64,000 bases of DNA from Streptomyces mobaraensis (lineage in GTDB: Bacteria > Actinomycetota > Actinomycetes > Streptomycetales > Streptomycetaceae), in the NCBI RefSeq assembly GCF_020099395.1, contig NZ_CP083590.1, forward strand, positions 4,278,001 to 4,342,000. The letters run 5' to 3'. The position numbers and the translations under genes are program-made. Below, piece by piece: positions 1-8,520 of this stretch. Every line of letters begins with the position of its first letter. Within the stretch, counting starts at the first letter, position 1. The notes under the pieces were generated by a model. The model ran no database searches. It had not been told where the DNA came from and saw only the letters and a program-made list of their open reading frames with translations.

Positions 1-360
1 CGGGCTGGTGGGGGAGACGATCTCCACGACGAGCCGGGCGACATGGGGGTCGATGCCCCGCGCGTCCTCCGCGCTGCTGTCGGCCTCGAAGGCCGACTCC
101 GGGACGACGAGTACGTCCGGGCGCCGGAGCTTGCCGAGGGACACGTCCTCGACGTCCCCCAGGTTGACGGCGACGAGGTCTCCGGTGAGCTGGGAGTCGA
201 GCTGGCGGCGGATCCTCAGGGCGTTGAGGTCATGGGCCCGGGACGGGCTCGTCATCATGAGGATCTGTCCGCCGCTGATCTCCGGCTGGGCGAACCCCGG
301 TGGCGGCACGAGTTCATCTCGGTACTCGCGGAGGTGCCGGTAGACCTCGTCAAGGCTCAC
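1..360 (-). CDS. Uma2 family (DUF820) protein, C-terminus outside window
   Basis: This is the first 120 codons of a Uma2-family protein, a group with a PD-(D/E)XK nuclease-like fold that is greatly expanded in Streptomyces and whose cellular role is unsettled. Visible family marks are the N-terminal helix VYRHLREY, the strand GGQILMMTSPSRAHD, the Pro-Asp strand RRPDVLVV and the segment LVVEIVSP carrying the motif Glu. The Lys expected just after it is cut off by the window edge. The GTG start (358-360) is fixed by an in-frame TAG at 370-372, only 12 nt upstream. A second family member lies at 11843-12490. Family assignment is firm; function is unknown. Confidence 0.85.
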   Translation of the reverse strand, partial: MSLDEVYRHLREYRDELVPPPGFAQPEISGGQILMMTSPSRAHDLNALRIRRQLDSQLTGDLVAVNLGDVEDVSLGKLRRPDVLVVPESAFEADSSAEDARGIDPHVARLVVEIVSPTSP

Positions 361-455
361 GATCCCAGTCTATCCGCGCCGCCCCGGCCCCAGCGGCCAA
401 GACGCCGGTACCGGACCGGTGTTCGGCTGCCCAGGCCGGGCTTCGTGCGGGGTCC

Positions 456-1898
456 TCAGCCCGCCGCCACGTCCTCCCACACCCCCCGCAGCTCCTCCGC
501 CACACCCATCGCCGTGATCGGCGCCTCGCCCAGGGAGCGCGCCGCGAGGCCGTGGAGGTACGCGCCCACCGCGGCCGCGTCGTGGCCGGGGAGGCCGGCG
601 GCGAGGAGGGAGCCGGTGAGGCCGCTGAGGACGTCGCCGCTGCCGGCGGTGGCGAGCCAGGGGGTGCCGGTGGGGTTGACCCGGACCGGGCCGCCGTCCG
701 GGGTGGCGACGACGGTGGTCGAGCCCTTGAGGAGCGCCGTCGCGCCGTACCGCTCGGCCAGGGCGCGGACGGAGGCGAGGCGGGCGCCCTCGACCTCCTC
801 GCGCGCCGTGCCGAGCAGTGCCGCGGCCTCGCCGGCGTGCGGGGTGAGGACGGTCGGGGCGCGGCGGGCACGGACCGCGTCGGGGGTGATCAGGTGCAGC
901 CCGTCCGCGTCCACCAGGACCGGGACGTCGGAGGACAGCACGTCGTCGAGGGCCCGGCGGGCCTCCGAACCGTCGCCCAGGCCCGGGCCGACGACCCACG
1001 CCTGGACGCGGCCGGCGTCGGCCGGGCGGCCGGAGGTGACCAGCGTCTCGGGGAAGCGGGCGATCACCGCGTCCGCTCCGGGACCGGCGTAGCGGACCGC
1101 CCCCGCGCCGCCGTGCAGCGCGCCCGCGACACACATCACGGCCGCGCCCGGGTAGCGGGCCGAGCCCGCGACCACGCCGACGACGCCCCGCCGGTACTTG
1201 TCGCTCTCCGCGGCGGGACGCGGCAGCAGCCGGGCGACGTCCGCGTGCTGGAGCGCCTCGACGTCCGGGACGGCGGGCAGGTGGGGCCCGAGGCCGATGT
1301 CCACCAGGCGCAGCGCCCCCGCGTGCTCGCGGGCCGGATCGACGAGGAGGCCGGGCTTGTAGGTGCCGAAGGTGACCGTCGCGTCGGCCCGGACCGCGTC
1401 GCCGCGCACCTCGCCGGTGTCCGCGTCGACCCCGCTGGGCAGGTCGACGGCGACGACGAGGGCGCCCTCGGCCGCGCGGACCAGCGGCAGCGCGTCCGGG
1501 CGGAGGCCGCCCTTGCCGCCGATGCCGACGATGCCGTCCAGCACGAGCTCGGCCCGCTCTATGGCCCGTATGCCCGCGGGGCCGGCGTCCCGCGTGCGCC
1601 CTCCGGCGGCCAGCAGCGCCCGTACGCCGCCCTGGTGCGCCCGCTCCGGCGTGAGGAGCACGGCGGTCACCCCGGCCCCGCGCCGTGCGAGCCGGGCACC
1701 GGCGTACAGGGCGTCGCCCCCGTTGTCCCCGCTGCCCACCAGCAGCGCGATCCGCGCCCCCGACACCCGCCCCAGCAGCCCCGCGCACGCGGCCGCGAGG
1801 CCGGCGGCGGCGCGCTGCATCAGAGCGCCCTCGGGGAGTTCGGCCATGAGCGCTCGCTCGGCGGCCCGTACGGTGTCCACGCGGAAGCCGGTTCTCAT
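456..1898 (-). CDS. nnr: Bifunctional NAD(P)H-hydrate epimerase / ADP-dependent NAD(P)H-hydrate dehydratase
   Basis: This 480-residue enzyme repairs hydrated NAD(P)H: the N-terminal half epimerises R- to S-NAD(P)HX and the C-terminal half dehydrates S-NAD(P)HX using ADP. Residues about 1-215 form the YjeF_N epimerase domain, with GSGDNGGDALYAGARLA and the later DGIVGIGGKG. The C-terminal kinase-like domain contains ADGLHLITPDAV, LTPHAGEAAALLG and the nucleotide-binding ATAGSGDVLSG near the end. The length fits fused bacterial enzymes. The ATG at 1896-1898 has no Shine-Dalgarno; GACACT lies 7 nt upstream, so the mRNA may be leaderless. It is divergent from alr, a common neighbour in Streptomyces. 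Cytoplasmic. Confidence 0.93.
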   Translation of the reverse strand: MRTGFRVDTVRAAERALMAELPEGALMQRAAAGLAAACAGLLGRVSGARIALLVGSGDNGGDALYAGARLARRGAGVTAVLLTPERAHQGGVRALLAAGGRTRDAGPAGIRAIERAELVLDGIVGIGGKGGLRPDALPLVRAAEGALVVAVDLPSGVDADTGEVRGDAVRADATVTFGTYKPGLLVDPAREHAGALRLVDIGLGPHLPAVPDVEALQHADVARLLPRPAAESDKYRRGVVGVVAGSARYPGAAVMCVAGALHGGAGAVRYAGPGADAVIARFPETLVTSGRPADAGRVQAWVVGPGLGDGSEARRALDDVLSSDVPVLVDADGLHLITPDAVRARRAPTVLTPHAGEAAALLGTAREEVEGARLASVRALAERYGATALLKGSTTVVATPDGGPVRVNPTGTPWLATAGSGDVLSGLTGSLLAAGLPGHDAAAVGAYLHGLAARSLGEAPITAMGVAEELRGVWEDVAAG

Positions 1899-2105
1899 GC
1901 CGTCCAGTGTCCCCGGCGGCGGGGTGGAGCGGCCATCGGGGGGAAGGGGCGTCGGGACCGCGTCGGAGCCGCGTCGGGAGGACCGGCTCCGGCCCGTCCC
2001 GCGGCGTCTGCCCGGCCCCTTCCCGGGCGTCCTTCCGTCCCCGGTCCGCCCCCGGCGGGCCCCGGACCGCGCCCGCCGGGGCCGTGGCCTGAGACACTGG
2101 CCGGG

Positions 2106-3296
2106 ATGAACGAGACACCGATGCGCGCCCGTGCCGTGGTCGATCTGGCCGCGCTGCGGGCCAACGTGCGCGTTCTGCGGGCCCTCGCCCCCAAGGCGCA
2201 GCTGATGGCAGTGGTCAAGGCGAACGCGTACGGGCACGGCATGGTGCCCTGTGCGCGGGAGGCCCGCCGGGCGGGAGCGGCCTGGCTCGGGGCGGCCCTG
2301 CCCACGGAGGCGCTGGCGCTGCGCGCGGCGGGCGACAGAGGCCGGCTGCTGTGCTGGCTGTGGACGCCGGGCGGGCCGTTCCGGGAGGCCGTCGAGGCCG
2401 ACGTCGACATCTCGGTGAGCGGGCTGTGGGCCCTGGAGGAGGTGCTGGCGGCGGTCCGCGCCGCCGGCCGCCCGGCCAGGGTCCAGTTGAAGATCGACAC
2501 GGGCCTCGGCCGCAACGGCTGCACCCCCGGCGACTGGGAGAAGCTGGTCGCCGCCGCCCGCGAGGCGGAGATCGGCGGCGCGCTCCGCGTCACCGGCGTC
2601 TGGTCGCACTTCGCCTGCGCGGACGAGCCCGGGCACCCGTCCATCCGGGCCCAGCTCGACGTCTTCCGGGACGCGGTCGCGTACGCGGAGGCCCAGGGCC
2701 TCGACCCCGAGGTGCGGCACATCGCCAACTCGCCGGCGGTCCTGACCCTCCCCGAGACCCACTTCGACCTGGTCCGCACCGGGGTGGCCGTCTACGGGAT
2801 ATCCCCGAGCCCCGAGATCGGCACCCCGGCCGACTTCGGGCTGCGCCCCGTGATGACCCTGACCGCCTCCCTGGCGTCCGTGAAGCGGGTGCCCGCGGGG
2901 CTGGGCGTGTCGTACGGCCACCAGTACACGACCCCCGGCGAGACGACCCTCGCCCTCGTCCCCCTCGGCTACGCGGACGGCATCCCGCGCGCCGCCTCCG
3001 GCACCGGCGAGGTGCTGATCGGCGGCCGACGGCGGCGGATCGCGGGGCGCGTCGCGATGGACCAGTTCGTGGTCGACCTCGGCGACGACACGGCCGAGGC
3101 GGGCGACGAGGCCGTCCTCTTCGGCCCCGGCGACCGGGGCGAGCCCACCGCGGAGGACTGGGGGCGCGCGACCGGGACGATCGGGTACGAGGTCATCACG
3201 CGGATCACCCAGCGGGTGCCGCGGGTGTACGTGGGGGCGGACGACACTCCGGACGGGGCCGGTACGCCGCCCGTCGAGCCGGGGGCGGCCGGATGA
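2106..3296 (+). CDS. alr: Alanine racemase
   Basis: This 396-residue PLP enzyme interconverts L- and D-alanine and supplies D-Ala for peptidoglycan. The PLP lysine is K38 in AVVKANAYGHG and the second catalytic base is Y270 in VSYGHQYTT. The barrel strands KIDTGLGRNG and VWSHFACADE are typical, as is the C-terminal beta domain with GRVAMDQFVVDLG. Length is normal. The start is the ATG at 2106, preceded by no clear Shine-Dalgarno but by GACACT 7 nt before it, so it may be leaderless. Its stop overlaps the ATG of the downstream hydrolase (ATGA at 3293-3296), indicating translational coupling. It is divergent from the NAD(P)HX repair gene. Confidence 0.96.
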   Translation: MNETPMRARAVVDLAALRANVRVLRALAPKAQLMAVVKANAYGHGMVPCAREARRAGAAWLGAALPTEALALRAAGDRGRLLCWLWTPGGPFREAVEADVDISVSGLWALEEVLAAVRAAGRPARVQLKIDTGLGRNGCTPGDWEKLVAAAREAEIGGALRVTGVWSHFACADEPGHPSIRAQLDVFRDAVAYAEAQGLDPEVRHIANSPAVLTLPETHFDLVRTGVAVYGISPSPEIGTPADFGLRPVMTLTASLASVKRVPAGLGVSYGHQYTTPGETTLALVPLGYADGIPRAASGTGEVLIGGRRRRIAGRVAMDQFVVDLGDDTAEAGDEAVLFGPGDRGEPTAEDWGRATGTIGYEVITRITQRVPRVYVGADDTPDGAGTPPVEPGAAG

Positions 3297-4510
3297 CCGA
3301 GGCGGGCGGCGTCCCGGACCCGGCCGCCCTCGGCGCCGTAGCCGCCGCGGCCGCCCGCCCCGGCCGGGCCGGCACGTCCGGCTGGCTGCGCGGCGCCGGG
3401 GTCGCCGGCGCGGCCGTGGGCGTCCTCGCGGCCGGCGCGGCGGCGGGCGTCGCCGTGGAACGGCTGACCGTCGGCCGCGGCATGCGCCGCAAGGCGCGGC
3501 TGGCCCTGGACTCGACGGGCCCCTACGGGACGCTGCGCGGCACCCCGGGAACGGCCGTCGCCGACGACGGAACCGAGCTGTACTACGAGGTCGAGGAGGC
3601 GGCGGACGCCGCTCCAGGGTCCGGCGGGCCGCCCGTGACCGTCGTCTTCAGCCACGGCTACTGCCTCAACCAGGACTCCTGGCACTTCCAGCGCGCCGCC
3701 CTGCGCGGCGCCGTCCGCGCCGTCTACTGGGACCAGCGCAGCCACGGCCGCTCCGAGCGGGGGCGCGGGCAGCGCGACGGCGCCGGGACGGTCTCCATCG
3801 ACCTGCTGGGCCGCGACCTCAAGGCCGTCATCGAGGCGGCGGCGCCCGAGGGGCCGCTGGTGCTGGTGGGGCACTCGATGGGCGGGATGACGCAGATGGC
3901 GCTGGCCTCCCAGTACCCCGGGCTGATCGAGGAGCGGGTGGCCGCCGCGGCGTTCGTCGGCACGTCCTCCGGCCGGCTCGCCGAAGTGACCTTCGGGCTG
4001 CCCGCCCTGGGCATCAACGTCGTGCGGCGCGTGCTGCCCGGCGCCTTCCGGCTGATGACCGCCCAGACGGAGCTGGTCGAGAAGGGGCGCCGGCTCAGCG
4101 CCGATCTGCTTGCCGGGGTCTACCGGCGCTACTCGTTCGGCGCCCGGGACGTCGACCCGGGGGTGGCCCGGTTCGCCGAGCGGCTGCTGGAGAGCACCCC
4201 GGTCGACGTCGTCGCCGAGTTCTACCCGGCGTTCGCCGAACACGACAAGACGGCGGCGCTCGACGTCTTCCGCGGGGTGCCGGTGCTTGTGCTCGCCGGC
4301 GAGAAGGATCTGATCACTCCCGCGTCGCACAGCGAGGCCATGGCCGCGGCGCTTCCCGACGCGGAGCTCGTCCTCGTCCCCGGGGCGGGTCATCTGGTGA
4401 TGCTCGAACAGCCCGCGACGGTCGACGCGCGCCTGGCCGATCTCCTCGCCGCGGCGGGCGTGGGCGGCGCGGGGCGTCGTGACGCGGCGGGGGTGTGGGG
4501 GGAGGGCTGA
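3293..4510 (+). CDS. Alpha/beta hydrolase, membrane-anchored
   Basis: This 405-residue protein has an N-terminal hydrophobic Ala/Gly/Val segment (about residues 38-62), probably a membrane anchor or uncleaved signal, followed by an alpha/beta-hydrolase fold. The nucleophile elbow is GHSMGG (Ser), the oxyanion region is FSHGYCLNQDSW, the acid lies in VLAGEKDLITP and the catalytic His in PGAGHLVMLEQP. The triad is therefore complete. The start overlaps the alr stop by 4 nt, so the two are co-translated; the same alr-hydrolase-tsaE order is conserved in Streptomyces as I recall it. Substrate cannot be told; small-molecule esterase or lipase chemistry is the family norm. Confidence 0.88.
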   Translation: MTEAGGVPDPAALGAVAAAAARPGRAGTSGWLRGAGVAGAAVGVLAAGAAAGVAVERLTVGRGMRRKARLALDSTGPYGTLRGTPGTAVADDGTELYYEVEEAADAAPGSGGPPVTVVFSHGYCLNQDSWHFQRAALRGAVRAVYWDQRSHGRSERGRGQRDGAGTVSIDLLGRDLKAVIEAAAPEGPLVLVGHSMGGMTQMALASQYPGLIEERVAAAAFVGTSSGRLAEVTFGLPALGINVVRRVLPGAFRLMTAQTELVEKGRRLSADLLAGVYRRYSFGARDVDPGVARFAERLLESTPVDVVAEFYPAFAEHDKTAALDVFRGVPVLVLAGEKDLITPASHSEAMAAALPDAELVLVPGAGHLVMLEQPATVDARLADLLAAAGVGGAGRRDAAGVWGEG

Positions 4511-4549
4511 GGGGGCTCGCCCCTGTCCGGTGGTCGGGGACGTCCCGGC

Positions 4550-4884
4550 GCGCCCACGCTCAGCCCGTTGGGGGTGCCCCCTCTGGGGGAGCTTGAGGAC
4601 AACCGCGCGGAGCGCGGTTTCGGGGTCCGGGGGCTTGCCCCCGGGAATCGGCGAAGGGGCGGGACTGGGGCACCGCCCTCGCACGTGCCTCACGCGCTCC
4701 CGGCGCGAGCGATCCCCGGGCACGCGTGCGCGGTGACGGGGGGATTGCCCCGGCCCCGCCCTTTCACCGTTTCCCGGGGCTCCGCCCCGGACCCCGCATC
4801 GCGGCTGCGCCGCGAGGTCCTCAAACGCCGGACGGGCTGAGTGTGCGGCTTCGCCGAAGAAGCTTTCAAACGCCGGACGGGCTG
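4550..4884. repeat. Intergenic GC-rich repeat cluster (CGCCGGACGGGCTG family)
   Basis: The 404-bp gap between the hydrolase gene and tsaE has no gene. It holds a reverse-oriented copy (about 4570-4682), a forward copy (about 4749-4840) and a short tail-only copy ending at 4884. The forward copy runs from a CCCCGGCCCCGCCC block through CCTTTCACCGTTTC and small self-complementary arms (for example CGGGGCTCCGCCCCG) to the core CGCCGGACGGGCTGA. Related copies occur at 24165-24242, 26718-26905 and 61338-61530. No coding potential is seen; terminator or structured-RNA roles are inference. Confidence 0.8.
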
Positions 4885-4914
4885 AGCCCCCCACACCCCG
4901 TACCATCGGGCGGT

Positions 4915-5475
4915 ATGAACGCCCCGCTCCATTCCACCGGCGCGACCCCTACGACCGCCGCGCAGCTCACCGTCCGGACGTCCGAGGACATGCGGGAACT
5001 GGGCCGCAGGCTCGCCGGGCTGCTGCGTGCCGGTGATCTGGTGCTGCTCTCGGGTGAGCTGGGGGCGGGCAAGACGACGCTGACGCGGGGGCTCGGGGAG
5101 GGGCTGGGGGTCCGGGGGGCCGTCACGTCGCCGACGTTCGTGATCGCCCGGGTGCACCCGTCGCTGACCGGCGGGCCGGCCCTCGTGCACGTCGACGCCT
5201 ACCGGCTGTCCGGCGGGCTCGACGAGATGGAGGACCTGGACCTCGACGTCTCGCTGCCCGAGTCGGTGACGGTCGTGGAGTGGGGCGACGGCAAGGTCGA
5301 GGACCTGTCGGAGGACCGCCTCCGCGTCGTCATCGAACGCGCGGTGGGCGCCGAGGCGCCCGCGCCGGACGGTGACGACGCCGGTGCCGAGGCAGACGAC
5401 GTCCGTACGGTCACGGTGAGCGGCGTGGGCGAGCGCTGGGCCGGGGCCGATCTGTCTCCGCTGGCCTTCTCTTAG
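4915..5475 (+). CDS. tsaE: tRNA t6A biosynthesis ATPase TsaE
   Basis: This 186-residue P-loop ATPase works with TsaB and TsaD to put threonylcarbamoyl on A37 of ANN-decoding tRNAs; its ATP hydrolysis resets the TsaD-TsaB complex. The Walker A is SGELGAGKTTLTRGL, the switch region is TSPTFVIARVHP and the typical HVDAYRLSGGLDEMEDL and VEWGDGKVE follow. The C-terminus is slightly extended and acidic. The start ATG at 4915 lacks a Shine-Dalgarno but sits 8 nt after TACCAT (4901-4906), compatible with a leaderless mRNA. Its partners tsaB and tsaD lie at 8521-10917. Confidence 0.94.
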   Translation: MNAPLHSTGATPTTAAQLTVRTSEDMRELGRRLAGLLRAGDLVLLSGELGAGKTTLTRGLGEGLGVRGAVTSPTFVIARVHPSLTGGPALVHVDAYRLSGGLDEMEDLDLDVSLPESVTVVEWGDGKVEDLSEDRLRVVIERAVGAEAPAPDGDDAGAEADDVRTVTVSGVGERWAGADLSPLAFS

Positions 5476-5478
5476 CGC

Positions 5479-6348
5479 CTACTTCCACGCCCCCGCCGCC
5501 GCGGCCCGCTCCGCGTACGTCGTGAAGTCCACCGGCTCACGGCCCAGCACCTGCCGCACCCCGTCGGTCACGGTGGCCGTGTGCCCCTCCCGGTGGAGGG
5601 CGAACAGCGCGTCCAGGGCCCTGACCGCCGGCTCCGGGAGGCCGGCGGCCAGCAGTTCGGCGCGGTACTCCGCCGGGGTCAGCTCCACGTACGCCAGCTC
5701 CCGGCCGGCCGCCCGGCCCATCACCGTCACGGCCTCGTCGAACGTCAGGGGGCGTGGGCCGGACACCTCGGTCACGCCGTCCGTGTGCGCGGTGCGCGTG
5801 AGCAGTGCGGCGGCCACCGCCGCGACGTCGTCCGCGTCGATGAACGGCTCCGGGACGTCCCCGATCGGCAGGGCCAGGCGGCCGTCGAGCAGCGGGCCCC
5901 GCCACAGGTCCTCGTCGAAGTTCTGGTTGAAGTTGTTCGCCCGCAGGACGGCCCACTCCGCTCCGGAGGCGCGCACCGCCTCCTCGGCCGTGGCCATGCC
6001 CTGTCCGAAGTCGGGGCCGACGTGTTCGATGCCCCGGCCCGAGAGGGCCACGAACCGGCCGACGCCCGCCCGTACGGCCTGGGCGGTGAACTCCGGTACC
6101 GCCTCGTACCCCTCGTCGGGGGCGACCAGGTAGACGGCCGAGGCGCCGTCCAGGGCGCCGGACCAGCCGGCGGGCTCGGTCCAGTCGAAGCGGACCTCGC
6201 CGGAGCGGGACGCGGCCCGGACGGGTACGCCCGCGGCGCGCAGCTCGCGCACCACGCGGCGGCCGGTCTTGCCGGTCGCCCCGAGGACGAGGACCGGGCG
6301 CGGGTCGGTGGAAGACATGTCGGTGGAAGACATAAGACTGTTGGTCAT
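5479..6348 (-). CDS. NAD(P)-binding NmrA/HSCARG-like SDR protein
   Basis: This 289-residue atypical short-chain dehydrogenase-like protein has the nucleotide-binding motif VLVLGATGKTGRRVVREL near the N-terminus, then YLVAPDEG, FVALSGRG and VLRANNFNQNFDEDL. It resembles NmrA-like quinone or redox-sensing reductases; substrate is unknown. It converges on tsaE with a 3-nt gap and is divergent from an AraC regulator (6454), which probably controls it. The start is uncertain: a tandem 15-bp duplication (6304-6333) makes M-S-S-T-D twice, giving ATGs at 6348, 6333 and 6318. A TTGACT at 6356-6361 with a TCTTAT-like -10 would put transcription start near the third ATG. Confidence 0.85.
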   Translation of the reverse strand: MTNSLMSSTDMSSTDPRPVLVLGATGKTGRRVVRELRAAGVPVRAASRSGEVRFDWTEPAGWSGALDGASAVYLVAPDEGYEAVPEFTAQAVRAGVGRFVALSGRGIEHVGPDFGQGMATAEEAVRASGAEWAVLRANNFNQNFDEDLWRGPLLDGRLALPIGDVPEPFIDADDVAAVAAALLTRTAHTDGVTEVSGPRPLTFDEAVTVMGRAAGRELAYVELTPAEYRAELLAAGLPEPAVRALDALFALHREGHTATVTDGVRQVLGREPVDFTTYAERAAAAGAWK

Positions 6349-6453
6349 GCGGACGAGTCAACCCGGCGCCCGCCGCACGGGACATAGGCGGTCATCCGCA
6401 CTCCATGTCCGGTCGTCCGCGCCGACCGCGCGGCTCCGCATATCGTGCCGATC

Positions 6454-7374
6454 ATGGACCCCTTCGACGACCTGCTGCGCGGCGTCCGCGCCAACGGCGC
6501 CGTCTTCGCCGGCTCGGTGCTGACACCGCCGTGGACGCTGCGCTTCACCGAGGACGCCTACCTCACCCTGTGCGTCCCCCTGAGCGGGACGGGCTGGATC
6601 GTCCGGGACGACGGCGGGGAGCCGCAGCCGCTGCGCACGGGCGAGGCCGCGATCGTGCGCGGGCTGGAACCGTTCGCCTTCACGGACGATCCCGGGACGG
6701 GCCAGGACGCGGGGGGCGGTGACGGTCCCGCCATGCTCCTGGCCGGCGCCTACCGCGTTCCCGGCGAAGTGCCGCGCAGGCTGCTGTGCGCCCTCCCGCC
6801 GGTCGCCGTCGTCCCCGACGAACACGACTGCGCCGCGATGCGCGGCTACCTGGAGGCCCAGCTCACCACCGGCCTGCCCGGCCGGCAGATCGTGGTCGAC
6901 CGGCTGCTCGACTGGCTGCTGGTGTGCACGCTGCGCCAGTGGTTCGACCGGCCCGGGGCCGCCCCGCCCGCCTGGTACCTGGCGCTGGGGGACGACGTGG
7001 TGGGCCCCGCCCTGCGCGCGATGCACGAGGCCCCGGAGCGGGCCTGGACCCTGCCGTCGCTGGCGGCGGTCGCCGGGGTGTCCCGTTCCACGTTCGCCAA
7101 GCGCTTCCAGGCGCTGCTGGGCGAGCCGCCGCTGACCTACCTGACGGAATGGCGCATGGCGCTGGCCGCCGACCTGCTGTCCGAGCCCGGCATGACGGTG
7201 GCCGCCGTGGCCCGGCGCGTCGGCTACGCCGATCCGTTCGGCTTCAGCGCGGCGTTCAAGCGGGTGAGGGGTGTGAGCCCGAGTGCCCACCGGGCGGAGC
7301 TCGAACCGTCGTCGGTCCTGCCGTCTCCCCTGGCCCGGCTCGCGCGGGCGTCAAAGCCGGCCCGCGAGAAGTAA
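6454..7374 (+). CDS. AraC family transcriptional regulator with cupin sensor
   Basis: This 306-residue regulator has an N-terminal cupin-type ligand domain (about residues 1-170) and a C-terminal double helix-turn-helix of AraC type. The HTH reads WTLPSLAAVAGVSRSTFAKR, followed by GEPPLTYLTEWRM and the second helix AAVARRVGYADPFGFSAAFK with GVSPSAHR. I chose the ATG at 6454 (MDPFDDLLRGVRANG) over the in-frame GTG at 6445 because the former matches the usual beginning of this subfamily. It is divergent from the NAD(P)-binding gene and most likely regulates it in response to an unknown, perhaps electrophilic or aromatic, ligand. Confidence 0.88.
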   Translation: MDPFDDLLRGVRANGAVFAGSVLTPPWTLRFTEDAYLTLCVPLSGTGWIVRDDGGEPQPLRTGEAAIVRGLEPFAFTDDPGTGQDAGGGDGPAMLLAGAYRVPGEVPRRLLCALPPVAVVPDEHDCAAMRGYLEAQLTTGLPGRQIVVDRLLDWLLVCTLRQWFDRPGAAPPAWYLALGDDVVGPALRAMHEAPERAWTLPSLAAVAGVSRSTFAKRFQALLGEPPLTYLTEWRMALAADLLSEPGMTVAAVARRVGYADPFGFSAAFKRVRGVSPSAHRAELEPSSVLPSPLARLARASKPAREK

Positions 7375-7484
7375 CCGACAAGGTGTCGGGAAGATGTTGC
7401 GATGTTGCCGTCGGGCGTGGTGACATGGAGGCAGAGACATGGTGAGGCATGCCTGACCTTGACCGGCTGCCCGAGGAGGCGTTC

Positions 7485-7694
7485 ATGTCGGCCCACGAGC
7501 CCCAGCCCTCAGCGGCCATGGACGATCGAGGGAGCGACGAGCGGACGCCCTCGGTGCGCGACCTCCTGGCCGCCTGCGCCGCCGCCGACGCGGTCTCCAC
7601 ACCGCCGCGGGCACCGGCGCCCGGTCCCGTACCGGACGCGGACGTCGACGACGAGGGGGAGCCGGACGGCCCGCACCGCCGGGCCGCGGCCTGA
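7485..7694 (+). CDS. Small hypothetical protein
   Basis: This is a 69-residue acidic, Ala/Pro-rich protein without a recognised domain. It has one predicted helix, VRDLLAACAAADAVS, and otherwise looks disordered, ending in a cluster of Asp/Glu and then HRRAAA. The ATG at 7485 is preferred because GAGGAGG lies 5 nt before it; an upstream in-frame ATG at 7449 has no ribosome binding site. There is no signal peptide or membrane segment. It stands alone between the AraC gene and the convergent L,D-transpeptidase-like gene. I do not recognise it. Confidence 0.6.
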   Translation: MSAHEPQPSAAMDDRGSDERTPSVRDLLAACAAADAVSTPPRAPAPGPVPDADVDDEGEPDGPHRRAAA

Positions 7695-7757
7695 CGCGAA
7701 GCGGTCTGACACGCTGCGGTCTGACGCGAAGGGCCTGATGCCGAGTGGCCCCTGCCG

Positions 7758-8351
7758 CTACGGGACCACGACCACCTTGGTGCCCTTGGGCGCGAACTCC
7801 CACATGGCCAGCCCGTCGGCCGGCTTCTCGCGGACGCCGCCCGTCTTCTTCGTCGGGTCCGGCTGCGGCGGGGAGCCGTCCACGGCGGCGCTGAAGCCGA
7901 AGACGACCCCGTTCGCGTCCCGCAGGAAGCGCACGATGTGCTCCAGGCGCACGCCGTCCGACCCGGGGCCGTTGAGGTCGCGGGAGGTCACCGCGTACGT
8001 CCCCGGCTGCGGGTTGACCGTGCTGGGCGTGACCTCGAAGGACCGCACGTCCTTGGTGTCGCCGCTCACCAGCCACACCCGCTTCTGGCCCACCGAGTAG
8101 ACGACCCGCTTGCCCGTGCCCGAGCCGCTCGGCACGGCCGGCGGGGCGTCCTTGCGCGTGCCGCCCTTGCCCTTGTCGTCCTTGCCCGGGCCCTTGGCGT
8201 CGCCGGGCGTCGCGGAGGCGGCGGCGGACGAACGGTGGACGCGGTGGGGCGCGGCCGACGCCTCGTAGGCGAGGTAACCCACCACGGCCAGTGCCGCCGC
8301 GGTGAGCCCGGTCACGAAGATCCCGGAGCTGCTGCGTGCCACCCTGCGCAC
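7758..8351 (-). CDS. Membrane-anchored L,D-transpeptidase-like protein lacking the catalytic Cys
   Basis: This 197-residue protein has one N-terminal membrane segment (FVTGLTAAALAVVGYLAY), a charged Lys/Gly/Pro linker (about residues 40-75) and a YkuD-like domain. The domain pattern is recognisable: KRVVYSVGQKRVWLVSGD, then FEVTPSTVNPQPGTYAVTSR, and the terminal AMWEFAPKGTKVVVVP. Where active enzymes have the SHGC signature, this protein reads TGGVREKPADG, with neither Cys nor the usual His. It is therefore probably a non-catalytic cell-wall-binding relative, an inference from motif loss. The GTG start at 8351 is supported by GGAGG 8 nt upstream. It is divergent from tsaB. Confidence 0.75.
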   Translation of the reverse strand: MRRVARSSSGIFVTGLTAAALAVVGYLAYEASAAPHRVHRSSAAASATPGDAKGPGKDDKGKGGTRKDAPPAVPSGSGTGKRVVYSVGQKRVWLVSGDTKDVRSFEVTPSTVNPQPGTYAVTSRDLNGPGSDGVRLEHIVRFLRDANGVVFGFSAAVDGSPPQPDPTKKTGGVREKPADGLAMWEFAPKGTKVVVVP

Positions 8352-8520
8352 CCTTTCGTCCTCCGTACGGCCATGCGGCGTACGGTCATCCGCCCCGACC
8401 GTAGCACTCGGGCGCGCCCCCGCCGCGCCCCCGAGGCGCCTCCGGGGCGCCCCTGGGATACCTCTGAACCGGGCCCACGCGGGCACCGGCGGCCCCACGG
8501 CGCGCCGTAGGCTTGTCACT

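Noticed and set aside
300..2105. Plus-strand open frame continuous with alr
   Set aside because: It is antisense to the NAD(P)HX repair gene; alr homology begins only at the ATG at 2106.
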